From: Amycolatopsis sulphurea
Lineage (GTDB): Bacteria > Actinomycetota > Actinomycetes > Mycobacteriales > Pseudonocardiaceae
Length of the DNA stretch: 64,000 nt
NCBI RefSeq assembly: GCF_002564045.1
Contig: NZ_PDJK01000002.1
Coordinates: forward strand, 3,348,001-3,412,000
Reading direction: 5' to 3'
Position numbers and translations under genes: made by a program. Every line of letters starts with the position of its first letter. The first letter of the stretch is position 1. Shown in pieces: positions 34,613-42,783 of the stretch. The notes under the pieces are model-generated. The model saw only the letters and a program-made list of their open reading frames with translations, did no database searches and was not told the DNA's origin.

Positions 34613-36085
34613 CTAAAGCAGCCGAGCCCGGTGCGCCCGAGCCGCAGCCAGCCGCGGGTCCGTGCGGCCCAGGACGGCGCACAGCGCGTCGAGCACTTCG
34701 AGATCGTCCGTGCCGCAAGAGGTTTCCCAGAACGACCAGAGCGTGTCCGGGTCGGCGCTGTTCAATGCCAGCTGACGGACCTGCACGGTGAGCGATTCGC
34801 GTTCCTGCAGGATCGCGGGTGCCTCCGAATCGGCCAGCAGCGGCCCGTGGAAGTTGCGGGTGGCGGCGTGGGCGTTCGCCTGCCGTATCGCGGCCTGTAC
34901 GCGTAGGAAGTCGGCGTCGATGTCGGCGGCCAGCCGGTACGGGCGGGTTTGCACGACGCCGGTGCCCAGCTGCGTACGCAGGCGATGGATCTCCGCGCGC
35001 ACGGTGACCGGGTTGCCGGCCTCGCCGTAGAGCTGCAGGGCCAGCTGCTCGGCCGAGAGTCCCCGCGGGTGCAGGGCCAGCAAAGTGAGCAATTCCGCGT
35101 GGCGCAAGGTGAACGGGATGTCCCGGCTGTCCACAGTGGTCGATCCGGCACCGTCGGTGAGGTACTCGAGGGTGAGCTTGCGCCGTGGCGCCGAACCCGC
35201 CGTGGCCACCCGCAGCAGGTATCCCTCGTCCAGCGGGTCGACGGTGGCGATCCGGCCGTCCGGCAGGGTCACCGTGCCGCCGCCCCGTCGAACCTCCACT
35301 GTGGACGGAAGCAGGCAGGACTCGGTGGCCAGCACCCGTCCGCCCGCCGACAGCAGCGCGCCGGGGCGGCCGCGCAGCGCGGTCAGGTGCCGCATGTTGG
35401 CCCGGCGCATCTTCTCGTCGCGCACCGCCAGCTGCGCTCGCAGCCTGCCCTCGGCCAGCTGCGCGGTGGCCGTGACCAGCGCGAGCATGGCCGGATGGAC
35501 GGTGCGCAACGGGCCGCTGACGTCGATCGAGCCGACCAGCGCCCCGGTGTCCGGATCGCGCACCGGGGCGGCCGCGCAGGTCCAGGTGTGGTAGCGGCGC
35601 ACGAGGTGCTCGGCGGAGTAGATCTGCACCGGGTGGCCGGTGGCCAGCGAGGTGCCCATGGCGTTCGTGCCGATGGCTTCTTCACTCCAGCGGGTGCCCT
35701 CGGCGAGCGCGACGCGGTCCGCGCGCAGCAGCACCCCGGTCGCGCCCTCGCGCCACAGGATCAGGCCGTCCGCGTCGGTCACGATCATCATGTGCTCGGC
35801 GTCGTCGGCGATGCTCACCAGTGTCTCGCGCAGCAGCGGGAGCACTGCCGCCAGCGGATGCTCGGTACGCAGGTCGTTCAGCTCGGCCTGCTCGACGACC
35901 AGCGGGGCCTCGCCCTCGTCCGGATCCACCTGCGCGGCAAGCGAACGCGCCCAGGATGCGGAGATCACCGACCGGGGTGAACGCGGTGCGGGCAGACCGG
36001 TCAGTACCGCTTCGTGGACGCGTTCGAGTAGCCGCGCGTACGACTCCGGATCGCGCAGCAGGTCGGACTCGATCGGTACAGGCAC
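34613..36085 (-). CDS. GAF-domain transcriptional activator, AcoR-like without AAA+ domain
   Basis: 490 residues. An AcoR-like N-terminal helical region (PRSVISASWARSLAAQVDP) leads into a GAF sensor (about 100-210; MMIVTDADGLILWREG, EEAIGTNAMGTSLATGHPVQ, TCAAAPVRDPDTGALVGSID). The C-terminal part has a winged-helix-like region (LRHAELLTLLALHPRGLSAE, VTVRAEIHRLRTQLG). The sigma-54 ATPase domain of classical AcoR is absent, as usual in actinobacteria. GTG 36085 is 106 bases from the divergent aldehyde dehydrogenase start; a direct repeat GTTGC-6-GTTGC lies in that gap. It most likely activates the dehydrogenase operon in response to an alcohol or aldehyde. Confidence 0.85.
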   Translation of the reverse strand: MPVPIESDLLRDPESYARLLERVHEAVLTGLPAPRSPRSVISASWARSLAAQVDPDEGEAPLVVEQAELNDLRTEHPLAAVLPLLRETLVSIADDAEHMMIVTDADGLILWREGATGVLLRADRVALAEGTRWSEEAIGTNAMGTSLATGHPVQIYSAEHLVRRYHTWTCAAAPVRDPDTGALVGSIDVSGPLRTVHPAMLALVTATAQLAEGRLRAQLAVRDEKMRRANMRHLTALRGRPGALLSAGGRVLATESCLLPSTVEVRRGGGTVTLPDGRIATVDPLDEGYLLRVATAGSAPRRKLTLEYLTDGAGSTTVDSRDIPFTLRHAELLTLLALHPRGLSAEQLALQLYGEAGNPVTVRAEIHRLRTQLGTGVVQTRPYRLAADIDADFLRVQAAIRQANAHAATRNFHGPLLADSEAPAILQERESLTVQVRQLALNSADPDTLWSFWETSCGTDDLEVLDALCAVLGRTDPRLAAARAHRARLL

Positions 36086-36191
36086 TCGACCCAGCGTAGA
36101 GACCCAGCTCACAGTTTCGCAACGTCCGTGCAACCTTGCCCGGCCTACGGTCGCGGCGACCGGCACCAGACCAGCAACGAGGCAGGGGATG

Positions 36192-37715
36192 ATGGCCGTT
36201 TACGCCGCACCGAACACCGAAGGCTCCGTGGTCGGCTACGAGAGCCGCTACGACCACTACATCGGCGGTGAGTACGTCGCCCCGGCGGGCGGGCAGTACT
36301 TCGAGAACCCGACGCCGGTGACCGGCAAGACCTTCACCGAGATCGCCCGCGGTACCTCGGCCGACATCGAGAAAGCGCTCGATGCGGCCGAAGGGGCCGC
36401 GCCGGCCTGGGGCCGAACCTCGATCGAGGAGCGCTCCGGCATCCTGCTCAAGATCGCCGACCGGATGGAGCAGCACCTCGAAAAGATCGCGGTCGCCGAG
36501 GCCTGGGAGAACGGCAAGCCGGTCCGGGAGACCCTCGCCGCGGACATCCCGCTCGCGATCGATCATTTCCGCTACTTCGCCGGCGCGCTGCGGGCTCAGG
36601 AGGGCGGAATCTCGCAGATCGACGAGCACACCGTCGCCTACCACTTCCACGAGCCGCTCGGCGTGGTCGGGCAGATCATCCCGTGGAACTTCCCGCTGCT
36701 GATGGCGGTGTGGAAGCTGGCTCCGGCGCTGGCCGCGGGCAACGCGATCGTGCTCAAGCCCGCCGAGCAGACCCCGGCCTCCATCCACCTGCTGATGTCG
36801 CTCATCGGCGACCTCATTCCGCCGGGCGTGGTGAACATCGTCAACGGCTTCGGCGTCGAAGCGGGCAAGCCGCTGGCCTCCAGCAACCGGGTGCGCAAGG
36901 TCGCGTTCACCGGGGAGACCACCACCGGGCGGCTGATCCTGCAGTACGCCAGCGAGAACATCATCCCGGTCACCGTGGAACTCGGCGGCAAGAGCCCGAA
37001 CATCTTCTTCGACGACGTCGCCGCGCACAACGACGCGTTCTACGACAAGGCGCAGGAGGGCTTCGCGCTCTTCGCGCTGAACCAGGGCGAGGTCTGCACC
37101 TGCCCGTCGCGCGCGTTGATCCAGGCGGGCATCTACGACCAGTTCCTCGGCGACGGCGTCGAGCGCGTGAAGCGGATCAAGCAGGGCAACCCGCTCGACA
37201 CCGAGACCCAGGTCGGTGCGCAGGCCTCCAACGACCAGCTGGAGAAGATCCTGTCCTACATCGACATCGGCAAGCAGGAGGGCGCGAAGGTGCTCACCGG
37301 CGGTGCGCAGGCCGACCTCGGCGGCGACCTGTCCGGCGGCTACTACGTGCAGCCGACGGTGTTCGAGGGCGACAACAAGATGCGCATCTTCCAGGAGGAG
37401 ATCTTCGGCCCGGTGGTGTCCGTGGCGAAGTTCGACGACTACGCGGACGCGCTCAAGATCGCCAACGACACGCTGTACGGCCTCGGCGCGGGTGTCTGGT
37501 CGCGTGACGGCAACACCGCCTACCGCGCCGGCCGCGACATCCAGGCGGGGCGGGTGTGGGTGAACAACTACCACGCCTACCCCGCGCACGCGGCCTTCGG
37601 CGGCTACAAGGCTTCCGGGATCGGCCGGGAGAACCACAAGATGATGCTGGACCACTACCAGCAGACGAAGAACATGCTGGTCTCCTACTCCGATCAGGCG
37701 CTGGGCTTCTTCTGA
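36192..37715 (+). CDS. Aldehyde dehydrogenase (ExaC/acetaldehyde type)
   Basis: 507 residues, full length. It oxidises an aldehyde, likely acetaldehyde or a short-chain one, with NAD. Seen are the N-terminal YESRYDHYIGGEYVAPAGGQ, QIIPWNFPLLMAVWKLAPAL, the Glu motif VTVELGGKSPNIFF, and the Cys region FALNQGEVCTCPSRAL, whose GEVCTCPSR form is characteristic of the ExaC/AldB group. The pair ATGATG offers two starts; the second (36192) matches the usual M-x-V-Y-A beginning. Overlaps the DUF779 gene by one base; divergent from the GAF activator. Confidence 0.93.
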   Translation: MAVYAAPNTEGSVVGYESRYDHYIGGEYVAPAGGQYFENPTPVTGKTFTEIARGTSADIEKALDAAEGAAPAWGRTSIEERSGILLKIADRMEQHLEKIAVAEAWENGKPVRETLAADIPLAIDHFRYFAGALRAQEGGISQIDEHTVAYHFHEPLGVVGQIIPWNFPLLMAVWKLAPALAAGNAIVLKPAEQTPASIHLLMSLIGDLIPPGVVNIVNGFGVEAGKPLASSNRVRKVAFTGETTTGRLILQYASENIIPVTVELGGKSPNIFFDDVAAHNDAFYDKAQEGFALFALNQGEVCTCPSRALIQAGIYDQFLGDGVERVKRIKQGNPLDTETQVGAQASNDQLEKILSYIDIGKQEGAKVLTGGAQADLGGDLSGGYYVQPTVFEGDNKMRIFQEEIFGPVVSVAKFDDYADALKIANDTLYGLGAGVWSRDGNTAYRAGRDIQAGRVWVNNYHAYPAHAAFGGYKASGIGRENHKMMLDHYQQTKNMLVSYSDQALGFF

Positions 37716-38086
37716 TGGGTGAGCGGGTCGACCTGACGCCGGCCGCCGCGGACCTGCTGCGGCGGCTGGTACCCGCGCACGGGCCGGTGATGTTCCACCA
37801 GTCCGGCGGATGCTGCGACGGCAGCGCCCCGATGTGTTACCCGGTAGGCGAATTCAAGGTCGGCGTGCGCGACGTGCATCTCGGCGACCTGCTCGTGGAC
37901 GGGATCGAGGACGTGCCGGTGTGGATGTCCGGCCCGCAGTTCGAGTACTGGAAGCACACCCATCTCACCATCGACGTGGTGCCGGGCCGGGGCAGCGGAT
38001 TCTCCCTGGAGGCCCCGGAAGGGGTGCGCTTCCTGATCCGCTCCCGGCTGCTCACCGACGAGGAATCGGCGCGGCTGAACGGCTGA
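37715..38086 (+). CDS. DUF779 domain protein
   Basis: 123 residues. The segment MFHQSGGCCDGSAPMCYP contains the conserved cysteines of DUF779, and QFEYWKHTHLTIDVVPGRGS the His/Trp motif. These small proteins regularly follow acetaldehyde-type aldehyde dehydrogenases and may help them, possibly through metal binding; the mechanism is unknown. The ATG overlaps the dehydrogenase stop (TGATG). A strong hairpin follows its stop immediately, closing the operon. Confidence 0.9.
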   Translation: MGERVDLTPAAADLLRRLVPAHGPVMFHQSGGCCDGSAPMCYPVGEFKVGVRDVHLGDLLVDGIEDVPVWMSGPQFEYWKHTHLTIDVVPGRGSGFSLEAPEGVRFLIRSRLLTDEESARLNG

Positions 38087-38134
38087 CCGTCCTGCCGCTC
38101 ACCGGTTTCGTAGTGCCGGTGACCGGCAGGACGG
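38087..38134 (+). terminator. Hairpin terminator after the aldehyde dehydrogenase/DUF779 operon
   Basis: CCGTCCTGCCG (38087-38097) pairs perfectly with CGGCAGGACGG (38124-38134), and inside it TCACCGG with CCGGTGA. The stem starts at the base after the stop codon. There is no U-tract. Confidence 0.7.
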
Positions 38135-38152
38135 CCGTGCTGGTTTCCCGGC

Positions 38153-38990
38153 ATGGTGTCACTGGAGAGCGTCTACGTCGGACGGCCGGCGTTGCTCGGC
38201 CACCGGCGCGGCCTGCCGGTGCTGAGCGCGATCGGCAAAACCAGGGTCGAGCAGCCGGAGCTGGCCCTGTCCGAGCTGAACCTGGACGGGGACGAGCAGG
38301 CCGACTTGACCGTGCACGGCGGGGTCGACAAAGCGGTTTACGCCTATCCGGCCGAGCATTACCGGGACTGGCAGGCCGATGGGGACTTCGGCGAGAACCT
38401 GTCGCTGTCCGGCGTGGCAGAGGACGAGATGCGGATCGGGGACGTGTGGGCCTGGGGCGAGGCGCGGGTACAGGTCTCGCAGCCGCGAAGCCCGTGCTTC
38501 AAGCGGGCCATGCGCAGGGTGTCGGCAAAGTCGGCGTGGAGGGCCCTGCGCAGCTGCGGAGGGCTGTGAAGGGCCCCTTCACGGACTCAGAGTCCGTGAA
38601 GGGGCCCTTCACGGACCCGAAACCGGTCGGGCAGCCGTGGCTGCCGCGTCATCATCGACGGCGCCTGCCCTCTTCGTCGATCACGCCAGGCAACGGACGA
38701 TGCGGCGGTCTTCAAGACGCCCGGCAGCCTCGTGGTGTGCGCCAGACCTGTCTCGAATCCGTGAAGGGGTCCTTCACAGACTCAGAGTCCGTGAAGGGCC
38801 CCTTCACGGACCTCCGCAGTCTGCGCAGGCCCTTCACGCCGACTTTGCCGACACCCTGCCCGCGGAGCGGGTCAGGCCCGCTGGAGCTGGCCGGGCGGAT
38901 CCTCTCCGCACCCGCGCTGGCCGAATCCTATGCCGGCGGTCCTCTGTCCACAGTGGACCGCCGGCGCGTATCGCCGGCTGACGGTGCCGG
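38153..38990 (+). pseudogene. MOSC-domain gene interrupted by a palindromic-repeat block
   Basis: The first 120 codons encode a good MOSC domain: VYVGRPALLGHRRGLPVLSA, ELNLDGDEQADLTVHGGVDK, FGENLSLSG and the Cys motif RSPCFKRAMR. After this the frame runs into the repeat block and ends at 38569. Beyond the block, at about 38865-38940, the expected end of such proteins resumes: SGPLELAGRILSAPALAESY. A segment at 38515-38562 is repeated inverted at 38811-38858, bounding the block. A shortened 138-residue product lacking the C-terminus is possible but probably inactive. Confidence 0.75.
38563..38811. repeat. Nested palindromic repeat group, copies C and D
   Basis: Two full nested palindromes (38563-38616 and 38759-38810) with 142 bases between them. 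The interior is the reverse complement of the interstitial sequence at 58.47-58.60 kb and 58.73-58.88 kb (shared GTCGATCACGCC-like, AACGGACGATGCGGC). The whole group sits inside the MOSC gene and is flanked by an inverted repeat of MOSC sequence. Confidence 0.85.
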
Positions 38991-38994
38991 GGAT

Positions 38995-40569
38995 TCAGGG
39001 CCAGTCGATTTGGGCGGAGCGGTAGAAGTCGATGCCCTGCTGTTGCCAGCGCGGAGCCTGTTTCGCCAGCCTGGCCCGGTAGTCGTCCCAGTTCCGGGCG
39101 GACTGCGGGGACCAGCCGATCTCCGCGATTCCCGGCAGCCGGGGAAATGCCATGTATTCCAGGTTGTCACTGGTCTTGAGGGTTTCGGTCCACAGTGGAG
39201 CTTCGACTCCGGCCACTGATTGTTCGCCGACGCCGGGTACCAGGTTCGCCGGGTCCCATTCGTAGGCGTCGCGCACCTCGACCAGCCCGGCCCAGGACTG
39301 GCCGAGTGGCGTCGAAGCGTTGTACTTCATGTCCAGGTAAGCATGATTGGCCGGGGACATCAGGATCTTGTTGCCCCGCGCCGCAGCGGCTGCCAGGTCG
39401 GCGTTTTCGCCGCCCTGGTCCCAGTATTGCGGCACCGCCGAGGCGGGCGGCACGGTCTTGGCGATCTCGTGCCAGCCGGTGATCTGCTTGCCGTACTTGG
39501 CGACCAGCGGGCTGACCTTCGCGTAGAACGCGCGGTAGTCCGCGTCCGAAGTGGAGTGTGCCTCGTCGCCACCGATGTTCAGGTACTTGCCGGGAGTGAG
39601 CGCGGCGAGTTCGCGGATCACGTCTTCGGCGAACCGGTAGGTCGTCGGCGAGTTGATGCACAGCGAGCTGTAGCCCACCTCGGTGTCCGTGCGCGGCGGC
39701 ACTGCGACGCCGTTGCAGTTGAGTTCCGCGTAGGTGGCTTGCGCTGCGTTCGTGTGTCCGGGCATGTCGATCTCTGGTACGACGGTGATGTGCCGGGACG
39801 CCGCGTACGCAACGAGTTCGCGGTAGTCGTCCTGGGTGTAGTAGCCGCCGGGATCGCCGCCCACTGCGGTCTTGCCGCCCTCGGTGGCCAGCCGCGGCCA
39901 GCTCTTGATCTCGATTCGCCAGCCCTGGTCGTCGGACAGGTGCAGGTGGAGAGTGTTGATCTTGTACTGGGTGATCTGGTCGATGTACCGCTTGACTTGT
40001 TCGAGCTTGAAGAAGTGCCGGGCAACGTCGAGCATCGCGCCGCGGTAGCCGAAGCGCGGGTAGTCGAGCACAGTCCCGCCCGAGACTGTCCAGGTCTGCT
40101 GCTGCACCGTCTGCGCTTCGATCGCGGACGGCAACAACTGACGCAGCGACTGGACGCCCTCGAATAGCCCGGTCGCCGTAGTGGCCTGGAGCCGGACGCC
40201 GGACTTCGTGACCGCCAGCTGGTACCCCTCGTCACCGACGCGTGGATCGGCATTGCCCAGCTCAAGCGAGATCGCGGGAGCTTGTGTGCCTGCCGGTACG
40301 ACGGGAAGTTCGTAGCCGGTCGCGGGCTTCAGCAGCCCGCGTAGATACGTGGCGACGTCCCCGGTGCCCGGCCCGGCTTCGACCACGGTGTCCGCGGTGA
40401 GTGCGAAGCTCGCCTCCGGATCGGCCTTCGCCGCCACCGGTGCCGGTACGAGGTCGGTGACCTGCCGCTCCGGCCCGGCCGGCACCGCCGACGCTGCCGA
40501 AGGCACGCCGAGCGCTGCCAATCCCACCACCGCCACTCCGAGCACGATCGTTGACCACGACTTCCGCAC
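38995..40569 (-). CDS. Secreted beta-N-acetylhexosaminidase, GH20
   Basis: 524 residues. Signal peptide SWSTIVLGVAVVGLAALGVP then SAASAVPA. A GH20b-like domain (about 40-150) precedes the catalytic barrel: YRGAMLDVARHFFKLEQVKR, HLHLSDDQGWRIEIKSWP, and the catalytic Asp-Glu pair in NIGGDEAHST near residue 334; WHEIAKT and the late WTETL complete the site. It removes terminal GlcNAc or GalNAc from chitin oligomers or cell-wall fragments. GTG 40569 with GGAGG six bases upstream. A DasR-like operator lies 23-38 bases upstream, which fits aminosugar control. Confidence 0.92.
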   Translation of the reverse strand: MRKSWSTIVLGVAVVGLAALGVPSAASAVPAGPERQVTDLVPAPVAAKADPEASFALTADTVVEAGPGTGDVATYLRGLLKPATGYELPVVPAGTQAPAISLELGNADPRVGDEGYQLAVTKSGVRLQATTATGLFEGVQSLRQLLPSAIEAQTVQQQTWTVSGGTVLDYPRFGYRGAMLDVARHFFKLEQVKRYIDQITQYKINTLHLHLSDDQGWRIEIKSWPRLATEGGKTAVGGDPGGYYTQDDYRELVAYAASRHITVVPEIDMPGHTNAAQATYAELNCNGVAVPPRTDTEVGYSSLCINSPTTYRFAEDVIRELAALTPGKYLNIGGDEAHSTSDADYRAFYAKVSPLVAKYGKQITGWHEIAKTVPPASAVPQYWDQGGENADLAAAAARGNKILMSPANHAYLDMKYNASTPLGQSWAGLVEVRDAYEWDPANLVPGVGEQSVAGVEAPLWTETLKTSDNLEYMAFPRLPGIAEIGWSPQSARNWDDYRARLAKQAPRWQQQGIDFYRSAQIDWP

Positions 40570-40591
40570 GGCGCACCTCCGAGGGTCCCTA

Positions 40592-40607
40592 AGAGGTATA
40601 GACCACC
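40592..40607 (-). promoter_or_regulatory. DasR-like operator (dre site) upstream of the hexosaminidase gene
   Basis: AGAGGTATAGACCACC matches 13 of 16 positions of the dre consensus AGTGGTCTAGACCACT recalled for DasR, the GntR/HutC aminosugar regulator of streptomycetes and relatives. It lies between a -10-like TATACC and the ribosome binding site of the GH20 gene. Function is inferred from the match and the gene controlled. Confidence 0.6.
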
Positions 40608-40634
40608 GAGGGGCTCCGGGGCAACCGCCGGTGC

Positions 40635-42509
40635 TCAGGGCCGCAGAACGGCGCGCAAGGCGTCCAGCACGCCCGGGTCCTCGATGGTCGAAGGGACCGG
40701 CTCGTCGCGGCCGTCGGCGATGCCGCGCATGGTCTTGCGCAGGATCTTCCCCGAACGCGTTTTCGGCAGAGCGGCGACCACGGACACGTCGCGGAAGGCC
40801 GCCACCGGGCCGATGTCGCGGCGCACCAAGGCCACAAGTTCCTCTCGCAATTGCTCCTCGGCCACGTCCACGCCCGCCTTCACCACCACGAACCCGCGCG
40901 GCACCTGGCCCTTGAGCTGATCGGCCACGCCGATCACCGCGCATTCCGCCACTGCCGGGTGCCCGGCCAGCACAGCTTCCATCGACCCGGTGGACAGCCG
41001 ATGCCCGGCCACGTTGATCACGTCGTCGGTGCGGCCCATGACGAACAGGTAGCCGTCCTCGTCGAAGTAGCCGGAGTCGCCGGTGAGGTAGTAGCCCGGA
41101 TACCGCGACAGATACGCCTCGCGGTAACGCTCGTCGTCGCCCCACAGCGTGGGCAGCGACCCGGGCGGCAGCGGCAGCTTCAGTGAGATCGCACCCTCCT
41201 GACCCGCCGGCAGCTCCTCTCCCGCCTGCCCGAGCACGCGCACGTCCCAGCCGGGGACCGGTTTCGTCGCCGAACCGGGTTTCGTCGGCAGCGGCTCCAG
41301 CCCGCGGCAGTTCGCCGCGATCGGCCAGCCGGTCTCGGTCTGCCACCAGTGGTCGACCACCGGGGTGCCGAGAATGTCGTGTGCCCAGCGATATGTCTCC
41401 GGATCGAGCCGCTCCCCGGCCAGGAACAACGTGCGAAACGCGCCCAGGTCGTACTTCGCCAGTTCCGCCGCCTCCGGGTCGACCCGCTTCACCGCACGCA
41501 ACGCGGTCGGCGCGGTGAACAACGCCTGCACGCGGTGCTCGGAGATGACCCGCCAGAACGCGCCCGCGTCCGGGGTGCCGACGGGTTTTCCTTCGTACAG
41601 CACGGTTGTCGCGCCCACCAGCAGCGGCGCGTACACGATGTAGGAGTGCCCGACAACCCAGCCGACGTCGGAGGCGGTCCACCAGACGTCGCCGGCGCGG
41701 ATGTCGTAGATCGCGCCCATCGACCAGGCCAGCGCGACCGCGTGGCCGCCCGCGTCGCGCACCACGCCCTTCGGCTTCCCGGTGGTGCCCGAGGTGTAGA
41801 GGATGTACAGCGGATCGGTCGCCCGCACCGGCACCGGATCCACCGGCTCGGCAGTCTGCACCAGATCGACCCAGTCGAGATCGGTACCGGACAGCTCGGC
41901 GGCCGCGGCCTCGCGCTGGTACACCACCACGTGCTGCGGCTGGTGCCCGGTCATCGCGAGCGCGGCGTCGATGATCGGCTTGTACTCGACGATCCGGGTC
42001 GGCTCGATCCCGCACGACGCGGCGAGGATCAGCTTCGGCCGCGCGTCCTCGATCCGCGCGGCCAGCTCCTTCGGCGCGAATCCGCCGAACACCACGGAGT
42101 GCACCGCGCCGATCCGTGCGCAGGCGAGCATCGCGATGACAGCCTCGGGAATCATCGGCAGATACAGGATGACGCGGTCGCCCCGGACGACCCCGAGCGA
42201 AGCGAGCGCACCGGCGAAGGTCGCCACCTCGTCGCGCAGCTCCCGATAGGAGTAGCGGCGCTGCTGGCCGGTCACCGGTGAGTCCCAGATCAGCGCGGCC
42301 TGCTCACCGCGGCCACTGTCGGCGTGCCGGTCCAGCGCGTTGTACGCGGTGTTCAGCTCACCGTCGGGAAACCACCGGTGGAAGGGAGCACGCGAGGAAT
42401 CCAGCGCACGGGTGGGCGGCTTCGTCCAGTCGATCGCCCTCGCTGCTTCGAGCCAGAACTGCTCCGGGTCGTCCAGACTGCGCCGGTAAGTCTCCGCGTA
42501 CGCGCCCAC
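40635..42509 (-). CDS. prpE: Propionyl-CoA (acyl-CoA) synthetase
   Basis: 624 residues, the ACS branch of ANL ligases. Seen are ILYTSGTTGKPKGVVRD (P-loop), the tryptophan-rich DVWWTASDVGWVVGHSYIVY, HWWQTETGWPIAANC and the catalytic-Lys region LPKTRSGKILRKTMRGIADG. The HWWQTETGWPIAANCRG form and length fit propionate-CoA ligase rather than acetyl-CoA synthetase. GTG 42509 with AAGGAGA just upstream. Monocistronic; it ends 66 bases upstream of the hexosaminidase start, on the same strand. Activity toward acetate as well as propionate is possible. Confidence 0.85.
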   Translation of the reverse strand: MGAYAETYRRSLDDPEQFWLEAARAIDWTKPPTRALDSSRAPFHRWFPDGELNTAYNALDRHADSGRGEQAALIWDSPVTGQQRRYSYRELRDEVATFAGALASLGVVRGDRVILYLPMIPEAVIAMLACARIGAVHSVVFGGFAPKELAARIEDARPKLILAASCGIEPTRIVEYKPIIDAALAMTGHQPQHVVVYQREAAAAELSGTDLDWVDLVQTAEPVDPVPVRATDPLYILYTSGTTGKPKGVVRDAGGHAVALAWSMGAIYDIRAGDVWWTASDVGWVVGHSYIVYAPLLVGATTVLYEGKPVGTPDAGAFWRVISEHRVQALFTAPTALRAVKRVDPEAAELAKYDLGAFRTLFLAGERLDPETYRWAHDILGTPVVDHWWQTETGWPIAANCRGLEPLPTKPGSATKPVPGWDVRVLGQAGEELPAGQEGAISLKLPLPPGSLPTLWGDDERYREAYLSRYPGYYLTGDSGYFDEDGYLFVMGRTDDVINVAGHRLSTGSMEAVLAGHPAVAECAVIGVADQLKGQVPRGFVVVKAGVDVAEEQLREELVALVRRDIGPVAAFRDVSVVAALPKTRSGKILRKTMRGIADGRDEPVPSTIEDPGVLDALRAVLRP

Positions 42510-42783
42510 GAGGTCTCCTTCGACGTCGATGGCCAGTATCCGTCCCCATCATGGCGCTGGGACCGGCGCCACCGTTAGCGGCTCCTCCGCCGACGTGGGG
42601 CCGCCGGACCCAGCATGATCGAGATCGCCTCCGGCGAGGATTTCGTGCAATGCCCGTGACCTGCGGATACTGCCGCCCTGCCCCGGCAACCCCGCCGAAC
42701 CCCGATGCGTCCTAAGCTTGACCGGGTGATTCGGGCCGCACTGCGGCACCGGGAGCGGTACCGAGAACGAGGGGACACCAGTA

